In this document: positions 1 through 8,428 of the stretch, one piece after another | How the letters are laid out: each line of letters starts with the position of its first letter | Numbering within the stretch: the first letter of the stretch is position 1 | DNA from: RYN-230 sp963813975 | Lineage (GTDB): Bacteria > Actinomycetota > Actinomycetes > Streptosporangiales > Streptosporangiaceae | NCBI GenBank assembly: GCA_963813975.1 | Contig: CAWFAP010000005.1 | Location: 463,432 to 527,431 of the forward strand | Length of the DNA: 64,000 nt | Direction of reading: 5' to 3' | Notes under the pieces: model-generated | What the model saw: the letters and a program-made list of their open reading frames with translations, nothing else | Databases searched by the model: none | Told to the model about the DNA's origin: nothing | Translations under genes and position numbers: made by a program

Positions 1-2025
1 ATCGCGGGCCAGCAGCGGATCGCCGGCCTGGTCGCGGACGTGGCCCAGCCAGGTACCCGCGCTCTTGGCCAGCCACTCCATTTCCGCGGTGCAGCGTCCA
101 GCGAGGGCCTGCAATCCGTCCTGGCCGCAGGCGGCGGCCCGGTTCCAGTCACGCACATCGTCCCCGAGGGAGCGGACCGAGGCCTGCAGGTCGGCCAGCC
201 GGGAAAACCGCTCCGCCACGTCAGATGCCGTCGCAATCGCGGTGAGCTCGGGCAGGTCACGGGCGCAGGCGTCCGCCCGGCTCACGCCGACCTGGCGGAT
301 CAGCCCGGTGAACTCCGCCAGTTCCCCGCCATTCACCGGAGCAAGGGTGGCAACGGCGACGACGTCGTCGATGTAGCCGAGCGTGGGCGCGCGGGCCGCC
401 ACCCACCGGGCCGCCTCGGCCCGGGTCGGCTGCTCCCCGGCTATCCATCGCCCGGGCAGCCGCTCGACCTCCGCCTCGCGGGTCGCCAGCAGGGCCTGCG
501 TGGTCAGGGCGATGTCGCGATTGACCGCGTCCAGGTCGGAGGTGAGCTGCCAGATGCGCTCGTCGGCGAAGGGCTTGTCGATGGCGGTCACCCGGGTCTG
601 GATCTGCCCGATCGCCGATTCCAGCTGGCGCCGGCCGTCGGCATCCGCGCCGAGCACCGAGACGGTCAGGTCCTTGATGCCGGCCGGGATCTTCCCGTTC
701 AGGGCGCGCAGCGCCTGTTCCTTCTCCGCGACGACCAGCACCCGTTTCCCGTACGCCACGTAGTGGCTGATGATGTTGGCGATCGTGTGCGACTTGCCGG
801 TCCCCGGAGGACCCTGCACCGTGACCCCGGTGCTGGGCTGGGCCTGGGCGAGGATGCTCTGCTGCTCCTCGTTCGTGGGCAGGGGAAGCAGCAGCGGCTC
901 CGCGTCGGTGCCCGCGCCGCCGGCCAGCGCCTGGCTGGCCAGGGCTGACGGCGCGTCGGTCACGATGGCCTGCAAGGTGGCGGGCACGGCCACGGATTCG
1001 TCCCGGTACAGCGCCCGCATCCGGTTCAGGAATCCCAGGTAGTCCGGCAGTTTCCGGCGCATGAAGAGCACCCAGCTGCCATCCGCCACCGCCGCCCCCG
1101 GGTCCGGCGGCGGCGCTGCCTGCTCCGCCAGCGTGCCTTCGTGGTCAATGGCGCGGATCAGGGGCCGCAGCACGCCCTGGAGCAGCGGCGCGTCCCAGAG
1201 GTCCGTACCCTCGTCGTTGACGGACTGGCGGATGCTCAGGAACCGGGCCCGGTCAGCCAGCGTCAGGCCGGCCAGGCACCGTGCCTCCACCTCCGGTGCG
1301 CCGGCGGGACGGACCTGGATCCGCTGCGAATCGTCATCCTGGTCAACCTCCACCGGGATGCAGAGCAGCGGATGATCGATCAGCTCCCCATCATGCGCCC
1401 AGCGGAGGCGCCCGAAGCCCCACACGAGTTCCACCGACTCGCGGTCCATGGCGAGCCGCTCCCGCTGCTGGAACAGGTCGCGATGCAGCGCCTTCGCCGC
1501 GGTCACCTCGGCCCACCGGGCGGCGAACGGTTCCCACACGCCGGCGATCCACCGCCCGGCCGCGGCGATGGCCCCCGGATCTGGTGCGGGACCGGATTCA
1601 CCCGGCTCTGGCCCGCCCAGTATTTCCGGGAGTTCGGGCCGCACGTCGGGACTGAGCGCTGTGCTGTCCCCGAGCAGCCCAACCAGGTTCTCCGGAACCT
1701 CCGGCCGGGGCGGGAGATCCAGGAAGTCCACGGACAGCCAGGCATCCTCGCCCGGCGTGAGCCGCACTCCGGGCGCATCAGGCACGTCGGTGTCCCGGAG
1801 CAGGAACAGGCCATACTTCTTGATGTCGTAGACCGGCGGGTTCCGGCGGGCGTCGTAATCGGCCAGGAAGTCGATCAGGCTGAGAGTCCTCGCGCGTTCC
1901 TCGGCCCCCGTCGCGGGCGGCGGGATGAACGCCCCCGGTGGCTCGCCGGGAGGCGGCGGGACCGACGCCCCGGACGGCTCGCCGGGACCGCCCGCGCTCG
2001 GCTCAAACGCCTGCCAGTTCTCCAC
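1..2025 (-). CDS. Large AAA/SF1-helicase-like ATPase, C-terminus beyond the left edge
   Basis: The reading frame is open from about 2100 to the left edge of the window, so only the N-terminal ~675 residues are present. A canonical Walker A (GPPGTGKS) sits near residue 405, followed by helicase-like IANIISHYVAYGKRVLVVAEKEQAL. A long helical stretch after that fits the insertion seen in DUF4011/AAA_11-type SF1 proteins. The N-terminal ~400 residues (LIDFLADYDARRNPPVYDI onward) are acidic and of no domain I can name. I chose GTG at 2025 because AGGGGAAC lies 7-10 nt upstream; an in-frame ATG at 2100 is the alternative. Such proteins are nucleic-acid translocases, often ending in a nuclease domain, and many sit in defence loci. 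That role cannot be tested here because the C-terminus is missing. Other-strand ORFs over this region are shadows. Confidence 0.8.
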   Translation of the reverse strand, partial: MENWQAFEPSAGGPGEPSGASVPPPPGEPPGAFIPPPATGAEERARTLSLIDFLADYDARRNPPVYDIKKYGLFLLRDTDVPDAPGVRLTPGEDAWLSVDFLDLPPRPEVPENLVGLLGDSTALSPDVRPELPEILGGPEPGESGPAPDPGAIAAAGRWIAGVWEPFAARWAEVTAAKALHRDLFQQRERLAMDRESVELVWGFGRLRWAHDGELIDHPLLCIPVEVDQDDDSQRIQVRPAGAPEVEARCLAGLTLADRARFLSIRQSVNDEGTDLWDAPLLQGVLRPLIRAIDHEGTLAEQAAPPPDPGAAVADGSWVLFMRRKLPDYLGFLNRMRALYRDESVAVPATLQAIVTDAPSALASQALAGGAGTDAEPLLLPLPTNEEQQSILAQAQPSTGVTVQGPPGTGKSHTIANIISHYVAYGKRVLVVAEKEQALRALNGKIPAGIKDLTVSVLGADADGRRQLESAIGQIQTRVTAIDKPFADERIWQLTSDLDAVNRDIALTTQALLATREAEVERLPGRWIAGEQPTRAEAARWVAARAPTLGYIDDVVAVATLAPVNGGELAEFTGLIRQVGVSRADACARDLPELTAIATASDVAERFSRLADLQASVRSLGDDVRDWNRAAACGQDGLQALAGRCTAEMEWLAKSAGTWLGHVRDQAGDPLLARD

Positions 2026-2159
2026 GTACCCGTTCCCCTGTCCGCCGCATCTGGGCTGACTCGCGTCGCCGCACACGAGTGTGAGCCAAGGCACCGACAT
2101 GTGCGCAAGACCGGTAACGCGGCCGCGGGCACGATAGTGCCACGCGGGTTCCCGGGCTC

Positions 2160-3218
2160 TTACGCGGCGGGCTGGCCCTTCTCCGGGTCGCTTTCCTGGC
2201 CCTTCCCCGGGCCGCTGGCTCCGGCTGCGCCGCCGGCCGCGCGCTGGCGGATGTCTTCCAGGCTGTCGCGCAGCGCCAGCCAGACCTGGGCCAGGCTGGC
2301 GCTGACCGGCAGGCCACCCGGGATGGTGCCGGGCTCCGGGGCCTGGTCACCGAGGGCTTCGACGGCCGCCTGGGCCAGACCCTGGAGAGCGGAGTCGGTC
2401 ACCTCGAGCACGAGGCCGCCACCGGTCACGCGAACGGCCATGTGGCGCCGGCCCCGTTCCTCGGGCTGCTCGTCGCTGGTGCCGGTCACGTCGGCGTGGC
2501 GGAGCGCCTCGCGGGCCTCGTCCAGGTTCACCCCGAGCGCGGTCAGGGTCCGGGCCGCCGCGCTATCCGGATCCGCCAGCGCGGCGAGCAGCAGATGGTG
2601 GGAGCCGACCGGCTGGCCCTCGGACAGCCGGGCGGCTTCGGCCAGCCCGGCGTCGGCCGCGGGTGTGGTCGCCATCCCCGCCGACTCGTCCGGCTCACCC
2701 GATTCGCCGGCTTCACCCGGCTCCCCGGCGACGAGAGGCACGTTGCGGCGGCGCAGCCACCGGCGACCCTGCGGGCCCTGCGAGGACTCCGCCGCCGTGA
2801 GCAGATCGATCACCGCCTGGCGGATCGCGGCCAGGTCACCGTGCTCGCTCAGTATCTGCGCGGCGACCCCCTCGCCCTCCCGGATCAGGCCGAGCAGGAT
2901 GTGCTCGGTGCCGATGTAGTTGTGGCTCAGCTTGAGGGCCTCGCGCAGCGAGAGCTCGAGGACTTTCTTCGCCCGCGGGGTGAACGGGATGCGTCCCGGG
3001 GATGGCCCGGTGCCCCGGCTGACCCGCGCCGTGACCTCGTCCCGCGTCCCGGCCGGAGTCATCCCGAAACGGGTCAGGGCCTGGGCGGCGATACCGCCGG
3101 GCTCCAGCAGCCCGAGCAGCAGGTGCTCGGTGCCGATGTAGTTGTGGTTCAGCCCGCGGGCCTCTTCCTGGGCCAGGACGATCACGCGGCGGGCTCGGTT
3201 AGTGAATCGCTCGAACAT
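2160..3218 (-). CDS. Clp N-terminal (Clp-N) repeat protein without AAA module
   Basis: This 352-residue protein begins with a ClpC-type N domain (MFERFTNRARRVIVLAQEEA). Two Clp-N repeats follow, each with the NYIGTEHLLLGL signature, at about residues 5-75 and 80-145. A third, weaker half repeat (SHHLLLAALADPD) lies near 195-240 after an acidic GEPGEAGE linker. No Walker motif follows and the protein ends in a helical tail, so it is an N-domain-only relative of ClpC that could act as a substrate adaptor or a competitor for ClpC-bound substrates; this is inference. The ATG at 3218 is set by the start of the Clp-N fold; a longer upstream read would only add sequence antisense to the next gene. 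It diverges from the small HTH gene at 3327 across a 108-bp region with a clear inverted repeat. Confidence 0.85.
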   Translation of the reverse strand: MFERFTNRARRVIVLAQEEARGLNHNYIGTEHLLLGLLEPGGIAAQALTRFGMTPAGTRDEVTARVSRGTGPSPGRIPFTPRAKKVLELSLREALKLSHNYIGTEHILLGLIREGEGVAAQILSEHGDLAAIRQAVIDLLTAAESSQGPQGRRWLRRRNVPLVAGEPGEAGESGEPDESAGMATTPAADAGLAEAARLSEGQPVGSHHLLLAALADPDSAAARTLTALGVNLDEAREALRHADVTGTSDEQPEERGRRHMAVRVTGGGLVLEVTDSALQGLAQAAVEALGDQAPEPGTIPGGLPVSASLAQVWLALRDSLEDIRQRAAGGAAGASGPGKGQESDPEKGQPAA

Positions 3219-3244
3219 GGCCCTACTGTCACCCCGGGTTCTAG

Positions 3245-3274
3245 ACCATGTCAATACCATGCTAATAGTATGGT
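3245..3274. promoter_or_regulatory. Candidate shared operator between the Clp-N and HTH genes
   Basis: Two direct copies of ACCATG (3245 and 3256, 11 bp apart) are followed by TATGGT at 3269. The last two form an imperfect 19-bp inverted repeat, ACCATGC-TAATA-GTATGGT (3256-3274). This A/T-rich island in a very GC-rich window lies midway between two divergent starts (3218 and 3327). The natural binder would be the HTH protein encoded at 3327, which is inference. It does not match the HspR HAIR or HrcA CIRCE boxes. Confidence 0.45.
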
Positions 3275-3326
3275 TCTCGTTGCGGGTGATCAGGGAACCG
3301 GCGCAGCGCGCAGAGGAGGCCGGGCG

Positions 3327-3686
3327 GTGGAATGGGAAGACCGGCTCGACGACTGGGAGCTCGAACTCGAGCTGAACGCCCAGCTGGAAGGCTCGGCCTG
3401 GGTGACGCTGGAGCGGGCCGCGGCCGAGACCGGGGCGTCCCGGGCCGCGCTGCGGACCTGGTACCGCTCGGGGCAGATCCCGTCGCGGCTGGTCGACGGC
3501 CCGCACGGCCCGCAGCGGCTGGTACCGCTCGCGATGGTGGCCGGCCGGGCCGAGGCGTCGCCGCGGCTGCGCCGGACCGCGGAACGCCGGCTCGCCGACC
3601 AGGCGGAGCTGGAAATCCTGCGGCACCGGCTCGACCAGCTGGAGCTGCGGCTGGCCGCGCTGGAGCAGCGCCAGCCACCGGCGTAA
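3327..3686 (+). CDS. Small MerR-like helix-turn-helix protein
   Basis: A 119-residue protein. After an acidic N-terminal helix (DRLDDWELELEL) comes a MerR/Xis-type HTH at about residues 25-60 (WVTLERAAAETGASRAALRTWYRSGQIP with a basic wing), then an arginine-rich segment and a C-terminal leucine-heptad helix likely to form a coiled-coil dimer. GTG at 3327 is chosen because GGAGG lies 7 nt upstream. ATG at 3270 is in frame but would start inside the inverted repeat. The gene diverges from the Clp-N protein gene, so autoregulation plus control of that gene through the 3245-3274 repeats is plausible. The ligand or stress sensed is unknown. Confidence 0.7.
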   Translation: MEWEDRLDDWELELELNAQLEGSAWVTLERAAAETGASRAALRTWYRSGQIPSRLVDGPHGPQRLVPLAMVAGRAEASPRLRRTAERRLADQAELEILRHRLDQLELRLAALEQRQPPA

Positions 3687-3802
3687 CCGGCCGGCACCGT
3701 CGTGATCATGACCCTGCCGGTGCCGCCCGGCGGCGACCTGGCTGCGTGCGCAACTCGTGGGCAGCGGCCGGGAAGGCCGATCTCCCCATAGAGAGCTTGA
3801 TC

Positions 3803-4759
3803 TCAGCGTGCCTTGAGGAAGTCAGCCAGGCCCGTGGCGATCGCCCGGGCCGCTTTGGCCTGCCAGGCCGCAGACGTGACCAGGCTGGCGTCAGCAGCGT
3901 TGCGCATGTTGGCGCATTCGACGAAAACCTTGGGGATGGTGGACAGGTTGATGCCCGCCAGATCGTTGCGGGGCTGGATCCCGTCCGCCCCGTCATAGGA
4001 ACTCACCGGCTCACCAGTCCCTGCGGCGAACGCCGACCGGAGATCGGCGCCGAGGATGGCCGAGGGCCGGATGATGGCGGCGTTGCCCGCATCGGCGACT
4101 GGTTCAAGGATGGCAAACCCGCGCCCGTTCGCTGGACCGCCGTCAGCGTGGATGGAAACGCCTGCGTTGGCGTGGGCGACGTTACCGATGGCGGCCCGCC
4201 GCGTAACGCAAGGTCCTACGCCTGCGTTCGACGTGCGGGTGAGCACGACCGTTGCTCCTTCCGCGCGGAGATCGGCGGTCAGGTAGCGCGCCACGTTCCA
4301 GTTGAACTGGGCTTCGGTGTAGCCGCTATCGGTCTGGGTGCCAGTCGTGTCACACGTCTCACTTTCCCGGCCGTTCCAGATCAGGCGGTTGATGATCGAC
4401 GGGGCACCGGCGTTTCCCCCGTTGTGGCCTGGGTCCACGAGAATGACCTTGCGATCGAGCCTCCCGTTCGCTGTCGGGGGGAATCGACCGGGGCCACCGC
4501 CGCTGCTCATCGGCACTGCCGGGGGCGAGGAGTCCTTCTCGCGGGCTGAATCCGGGATGCGGCCCGGCGTTGGCCGGGCCGGTGCCGGGAAGTTCCTGGA
4601 AACCGTAGCTGAGGCCGAGGGGACCGCTGCCGCGCTGCGGGATGCGGCAGCTGGAGTTCTTGATTGCCCGGTGAACGCGTGAGTCACTTCCGGGCCCGTG
4701 CCCGCACAGGAGCAAAGGGCCAGGATGACCAGGGGAAGGACCCACGCGAGCCGCAACAT
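3803..4759 (-). CDS. N-acetylmuramoyl-L-alanine amidase (Amidase_3), probable lipoprotein
   Basis: A 318-residue exported peptidoglycan amidase. Residues 1-20 form a signal peptide ending in cysteines (LALCSCAG), consistent with a lipoprotein although the lipobox is imperfect. A Ser/Ala/Pro-rich linker runs to about residue 105, then a complete Amidase_3 fold. The zinc and catalytic residues are visible: VDPGHNG (His), YTEAQFN (Glu), SIHADG (His) and VFVECANMRN (catalytic Glu). The family cleaves the lactyl-amide bond between MurNAc and the stem peptide outside the membrane. Its ATG overlaps the kinase stop (TGATG at 4761-4757), so the two are translationally coupled, linking a membrane sensor kinase with a wall hydrolase. 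Confidence 0.9.
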   Translation of the reverse strand: MLRLAWVLPLVILALCSCAGTGPEVTHAFTGQSRTPAAASRSAAAVPSASATVSRNFPAPARPTPGRIPDSAREKDSSPPAVPMSSGGGPGRFPPTANGRLDRKVILVDPGHNGGNAGAPSIINRLIWNGRESETCDTTGTQTDSGYTEAQFNWNVARYLTADLRAEGATVVLTRTSNAGVGPCVTRRAAIGNVAHANAGVSIHADGGPANGRGFAILEPVADAGNAAIIRPSAILGADLRSAFAAGTGEPVSSYDGADGIQPRNDLAGINLSTIPKVFVECANMRNAADASLVTSAAWQAKAARAIATGLADFLKAR

Positions 4760-6326
4760 CAGAAGTCTGTGCTCGAGTAAGTCTTCTGCCCGTAACTAGG
4801 CGCCATCGGATTCCAGATGCTAACAAAACTATTCTTGGCTGCCACCGCCTGGACTGAGGCGTTCTGGCCCGCTTGGTAGTTTGCGTTCTGTGCGGGGCTC
4901 GAACCCCGCTGGAGGGGGTCTCCGAGCAGGTCTGCACGCTGTCGATGGCGGCCTGGATGCTCGGCCGCACTGAGGCGCTCTGCGCGAGGTACGAGCCGAG
5001 GGTGGCCATGGCCGAGGCGCCTGAAGGCGGGGCAGCCGCCGGTGGAGTCTGAGCCGCCGACGCGGAAGCCTGGGTGGTCGGCGGGACAGTCGGCGTTGCC
5101 GACGCGGCCAGCGGGCGGGGCCGCGCCCCGCGAGTACTGCCTGCGGTGGTCGCCGCGTGCCTGTTCACCTGGGCTGTCCGGGCGGCGAAGAAAGCCCCGG
5201 CCCCGGCTCCCACGAGCACGAGAACCGCTGCGCCGGCTATCAGCCAGCGCCGGGACCCCCGACGAGGCACTGGTCCCGGAGTCTGGCCGCCGTTGGATGG
5301 CGCCCCGCTGGCCGAAGTGGTCGTCGGTGAGATTGGCGTGCCAGCAGAGGCCGACCGTGCACCAGCCGCTTGCTCGGTCGCGGAGTGCGCCGGGGGAGGG
5401 CCAGCCCCGCCCGTACCCGCTGGTGGCTTGACGAAGGCTGGTCCAGGGCCCGACCCGTCTGCCGCCGTGAACAAAGGGCCCGCCGCCGGGGGGAGCATAG
5501 GACCCGCCGCCGGGCGGCGGCCGGCGCTGAGTTCCCCGAGCAGTTGGGCCGCCGTCGGCCGATGCCGCGGATCCTTGGCCAGGCATCGCTCGATGAGTGG
5601 CCGGATCTTGTCCGGCAGCACTCCAGTATCCGGCTCGCTGTGGACGACCCGGTAGACCAGCGCGGCCGTGGATCCCGCCCCGAAAGGTCCCTGGCCCGTG
5701 GCCGCGAAGGCCAGAACCGCGCCCAGGCTGAACAGGTCGCTGGACGGTCCCACATCGCGGCCTTCTGCCTGTTCCGGGGACATGAAGCCGGGCGATCCGA
5801 CCACCATCCCCGTCTGCGTCAGCGCGCTCGCTTCCGCGGAAAGCGAGATGCCGAAATCAAGCACTCGTGGCCCGTCATCCGCGACGATCACGTTCGAGGG
5901 TTTCAGATCGCGATGGACCACACCCGCCGCGTGGATCGCGCTCAGGCCCTCGGCCAGCCCGGCGGCCAGCTCCAGCACCGAATTCTCAGCCAGCGGCCCG
6001 CCCGTGACGATCGCACTCGCCAGCGAGGGCCCGGTGACGTAGGAAGTCGCCAGCCAGGGCACCGGTCCGTCCAGGTCCGCATCAACCACCGGCGCCGTGA
6101 AGATGCCGCTCACCCGGCGGGCGGCAGAAACCTCCCGCGCGAACCTAGTCCGGAAATCGGCGCTCTCGGCCAACTCGGCCCGGATGACCTTGACGGCAAC
6201 GCGCCTGCCGCCCGGTGACCGGCCCAGGTAGACGCGACCCATGCCCCCGGCGCCCAGCCGTCCCTCCAGCCAGTACGGACCGATCCGGCGCGGATCCCCA
6301 GGTTGCAGTTCGTCCAACCCGCCCAC
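4759..6326 (-). CDS. One-pass membrane Ser/Thr protein kinase, frameshifted near the C-terminus
   Basis: The first ~280 residues are a complete PknB-type kinase: glycine loop LGAGGMGRVY, VAVKVI lysine, HRDLKPSN, DFG and SPE. A Pro/Ala linker, one membrane segment near residues 355-375 and an extracellular Ser/Thr-rich stalk follow. The original frame would run on to 4359, deep into the amidase gene, which is implausible. A second frame carries the expected C-terminus (NANYQAGQNAS to YGQKTYSSTDF) and stops at 4759 in a TGATG overlap with the amidase. The frames therefore change near 4890-4935, at the palindrome GCGGGGCTCGAACCCCGC, and the extracellular domain also looks ~50 residues shorter than usual for this C-terminal type. 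Either the sensor domain is mutated or the assembly lost bases there. Confidence 0.8.
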
Positions 6327-6439
6327 CCCCCAGGCGCGAGTTGAGAAACGAAGGGCCTACTCGATCTCCTAATCAGCCAGCCGACCCTGCACGAGGTAGC
6401 CGGGCAAAACAGATCTATTTACCAAAGGCAATACATTTA

Positions 6440-8233
6440 TTACTTTGCGTCGAGAGAGGTGCCCAGGACTGAGGTGAGGGCCTGGCGGAGCCACTGGGCG
6501 GCGGTCCCGGGGGAGTCGGGCGCGCTCACGTGCCGGGCCGCGACGTACAGGTCGGGGCGGACCAGGAGCACGCCGCCGTCGGAGATCTCGCGGAGTTCGG
6601 CCCACGTGCCGTACGGGTCCTCGAACGGCTGCCCCGGGCCGATCGAGACTCCGGCGACCGGCAGGCCCGTCTCGGCCGAGAACGCCTCCGCCGCATCCAC
6701 CCACGCCTGGCCGCCGATTCCGGTCCACACGCTGAACGTCCCGTGGCCGGCCAGGTCCAGCGTCGAGACGCGGTGCCCGGCGCGGGTGACCCAGGTGTGC
6801 GGCAGCTTCGCGCCCGGCCAGGTGGTCGGCTGGGCGTACAGCTCCGGGTCGCGGGTGAACGCAGGGCTGGCCGTGCCGTCCGGGACGACGGCGGCCGAGG
6901 CGTAGCGGTGATTGTGCTCGACGCCGTGCGCGTCGAACTCGTACGCCTTGTACGCGATGGCCTCGCGCAGGCTCTCCCGGATCTTCTCGCCTTCCGGGCC
7001 GGGCGCCTTGCGCAGCGCGAGCTGCCGGCTGAGCTTGTCGACGTTGGTGGTGTCATCCACGTCGAGCGCCGCGACGATGCGGCCGGTGTCGGCGATGCTC
7101 TGGTTGGCCCGCTCCACGATCTGGCGGGCGACCGGGGCCCGCTCGGTGTTGTAGGTGTCCAGCAGGGACGGGGCGGCCAGGCCCTGCACCACGTGGTGCA
7201 GCTTCCAGGCCAGGTTGTAGGAGTCCTGGATCGAGGTGTTGGAGCCGAGGCCGTTGGTCGGCGGGTGCCGGTGCACGGCGTCCCCGACGCAGAAGACCCG
7301 GTCACGGGCGATCGTGGTGGCGAAGTGGTGGTTCACCGTCCACGGCAGCCGGGAGGTGACCCGCATCTCGAAGTCGTCGGTCCCGACCAGCTGCACGGCC
7401 AGCTCGCGGGCGAACTCGTCGGTGATCTCCGGCGGCCCGGCGGCGACCTCGTAGCCCCACATCAGCATCCACTCGGTCCACGGCTTGATCATCCGCAGCA
7501 CGCCGAGCCCGACGCCCTCCTTCTCGGCGCCCGGCTGCACCATCCAGTACAGGACCGACGGCCGGTACTCGACGAAGCGGCTCAGGTCGGCCTCGAAGAT
7601 GATGTGCAGCGCGCCGCCCACCGCGCCGGGGCCCTCGAACGGCAGGTCCAGGTCGGCCGCGACCTTGCTCCGGGCCCCGTCCGCGCCGACCATGTACTTC
7701 GAGCGGATCGAGTAGATCGCGCCGGTGAGCCGGTCGCGGACCCGGGTGGTGACCCCGGACCCGTCCTGGGTGTGCGACAGGTACTCGGTGTCGAACCGGA
7801 CTTTGGCCCCGCGGGCCTGCGCCGCCTGCATCATCACCGGCTCGGTGATCGTTTGCGGGGCGTCCAGCATCGTGCACGGGCTCTGCAGCTCGTAGTCGTG
7901 GTGGCGCCGGGTGTCGGTGCCCCAGGACGGGATCCGGCCCAGCTCGTCACCGGCCAGGCTGGTGCAGAACGTCGTGTTGCCCATCCACTCCCACGGAGTG
8001 GCCTCGCGCATCAGCCGCTGCTCCAGGCCCATGTCACGCAGCGTCTCCATGGTCCGCTGGTTCGTGATGTGCGCCCGCGGCGTGTCGGACAGGTGCCCGT
8101 ACCTGGTGATGACCAAGGTCCGCGTCCCGTACGTGGCCAGGAACAACGCGGCTCCCGCGCCCCCCGGGCCCGAGCCGACCACCAGGACGTCGGTCTCCAC
8201 GGCAGGTGCGTCGTTGCTCAGAGAACGGCTCAC
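6440..8233 (-). CDS. FAD-dependent aromatic monooxygenase (TfdB/phenol hydroxylase type)
   Basis: A 597-residue class A flavoprotein hydroxylase. It has the dinucleotide fold VVGSGPGGAGAALFLA near residues 20-35, the DG motif (YMVGADGARSK) near 185, and the GD motif VFCVGDAVHRHPPTNGLG near 310, followed by SIQDSYNLAWKL. The ~150-residue C-terminal thioredoxin-like part typical of TfdB-like enzymes is present. These enzymes hydroxylate phenols or other aromatics ortho to a hydroxyl using NAD(P)H and O2; the substrate cannot be read from sequence. The GTG at 8233 has GGGGAG 7 nt upstream and is preferred to the ATG at 8290. It diverges from an IclR regulator, the usual arrangement for an aromatic-inducible enzyme. 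Confidence 0.88.
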   Translation of the reverse strand: MSRSLSNDAPAVETDVLVVGSGPGGAGAALFLATYGTRTLVITRYGHLSDTPRAHITNQRTMETLRDMGLEQRLMREATPWEWMGNTTFCTSLAGDELGRIPSWGTDTRRHHDYELQSPCTMLDAPQTITEPVMMQAAQARGAKVRFDTEYLSHTQDGSGVTTRVRDRLTGAIYSIRSKYMVGADGARSKVAADLDLPFEGPGAVGGALHIIFEADLSRFVEYRPSVLYWMVQPGAEKEGVGLGVLRMIKPWTEWMLMWGYEVAAGPPEITDEFARELAVQLVGTDDFEMRVTSRLPWTVNHHFATTIARDRVFCVGDAVHRHPPTNGLGSNTSIQDSYNLAWKLHHVVQGLAAPSLLDTYNTERAPVARQIVERANQSIADTGRIVAALDVDDTTNVDKLSRQLALRKAPGPEGEKIRESLREAIAYKAYEFDAHGVEHNHRYASAAVVPDGTASPAFTRDPELYAQPTTWPGAKLPHTWVTRAGHRVSTLDLAGHGTFSVWTGIGGQAWVDAAEAFSAETGLPVAGVSIGPGQPFEDPYGTWAELREISDGGVLLVRPDLYVAARHVSAPDSPGTAAQWLRQALTSVLGTSLDAK

Positions 8234-8325
8234 GAATCGGCTCCCCTTCTGCCTGCTCTGCTTCTGCCAGCCCGCGGCTGCACGGGCCACACCGAGTCAG
8301 GAAGGCCCGGAAAATCAGTCAGCCG

Positions 8326-8345
8326 ATGCGGACGGATGTACGCAT
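8326..8345. promoter_or_regulatory. Inverted repeat, candidate IclR operator
   Basis: ATGCG (8326-8330) and CGCAT (8341-8345) form an inverted repeat with a 10-bp spacer in the 195-bp region between the divergent monooxygenase (start 8233) and IclR gene (start 8429). Its position would let one bound dimer affect both promoters. Short arms make this tentative. Confidence 0.3.
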
Positions 8346-8428
8346 AGCGGCACCTGGCAGTACGATGCCCGCGCAAACGTAGCACTGTCAAGGGCGCGCA
8401 CGCTGGGGCGATGCGGAGGCAGGCGGGC

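Noticed and set aside
40..948. 302-residue plus-strand ORF over the left edge
   Set aside because: Antisense shadow; the minus-strand frame carries a Walker A motif and coding character.
1141..2919. 592-residue plus-strand ORF
   Set aside because: Covers the antisense of the AAA ATPase and the Clp-N gene; Arg/Pro/Gly noise.
3200..3290. HspR HAIR or HrcA CIRCE upstream of the Clp-N gene
   Set aside because: Neither consensus is present; the repeats found are unrelated.
4892..4909. tRNA T-arm-like palindrome inside the kinase gene
   Set aside because: Stem pairing does not fit a 5-bp T stem with 7-nt loop; more likely a simple palindrome at a deletion point.
4359..6326. Full 655-residue kinase read
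   Set aside because: Its last ~180 codons run inside the amidase gene in the wrong frame; a second frame gives the natural C-terminus.
6530..8347. 605-residue plus-strand ORF
   Set aside because: Exact antisense of the flavin monooxygenase.
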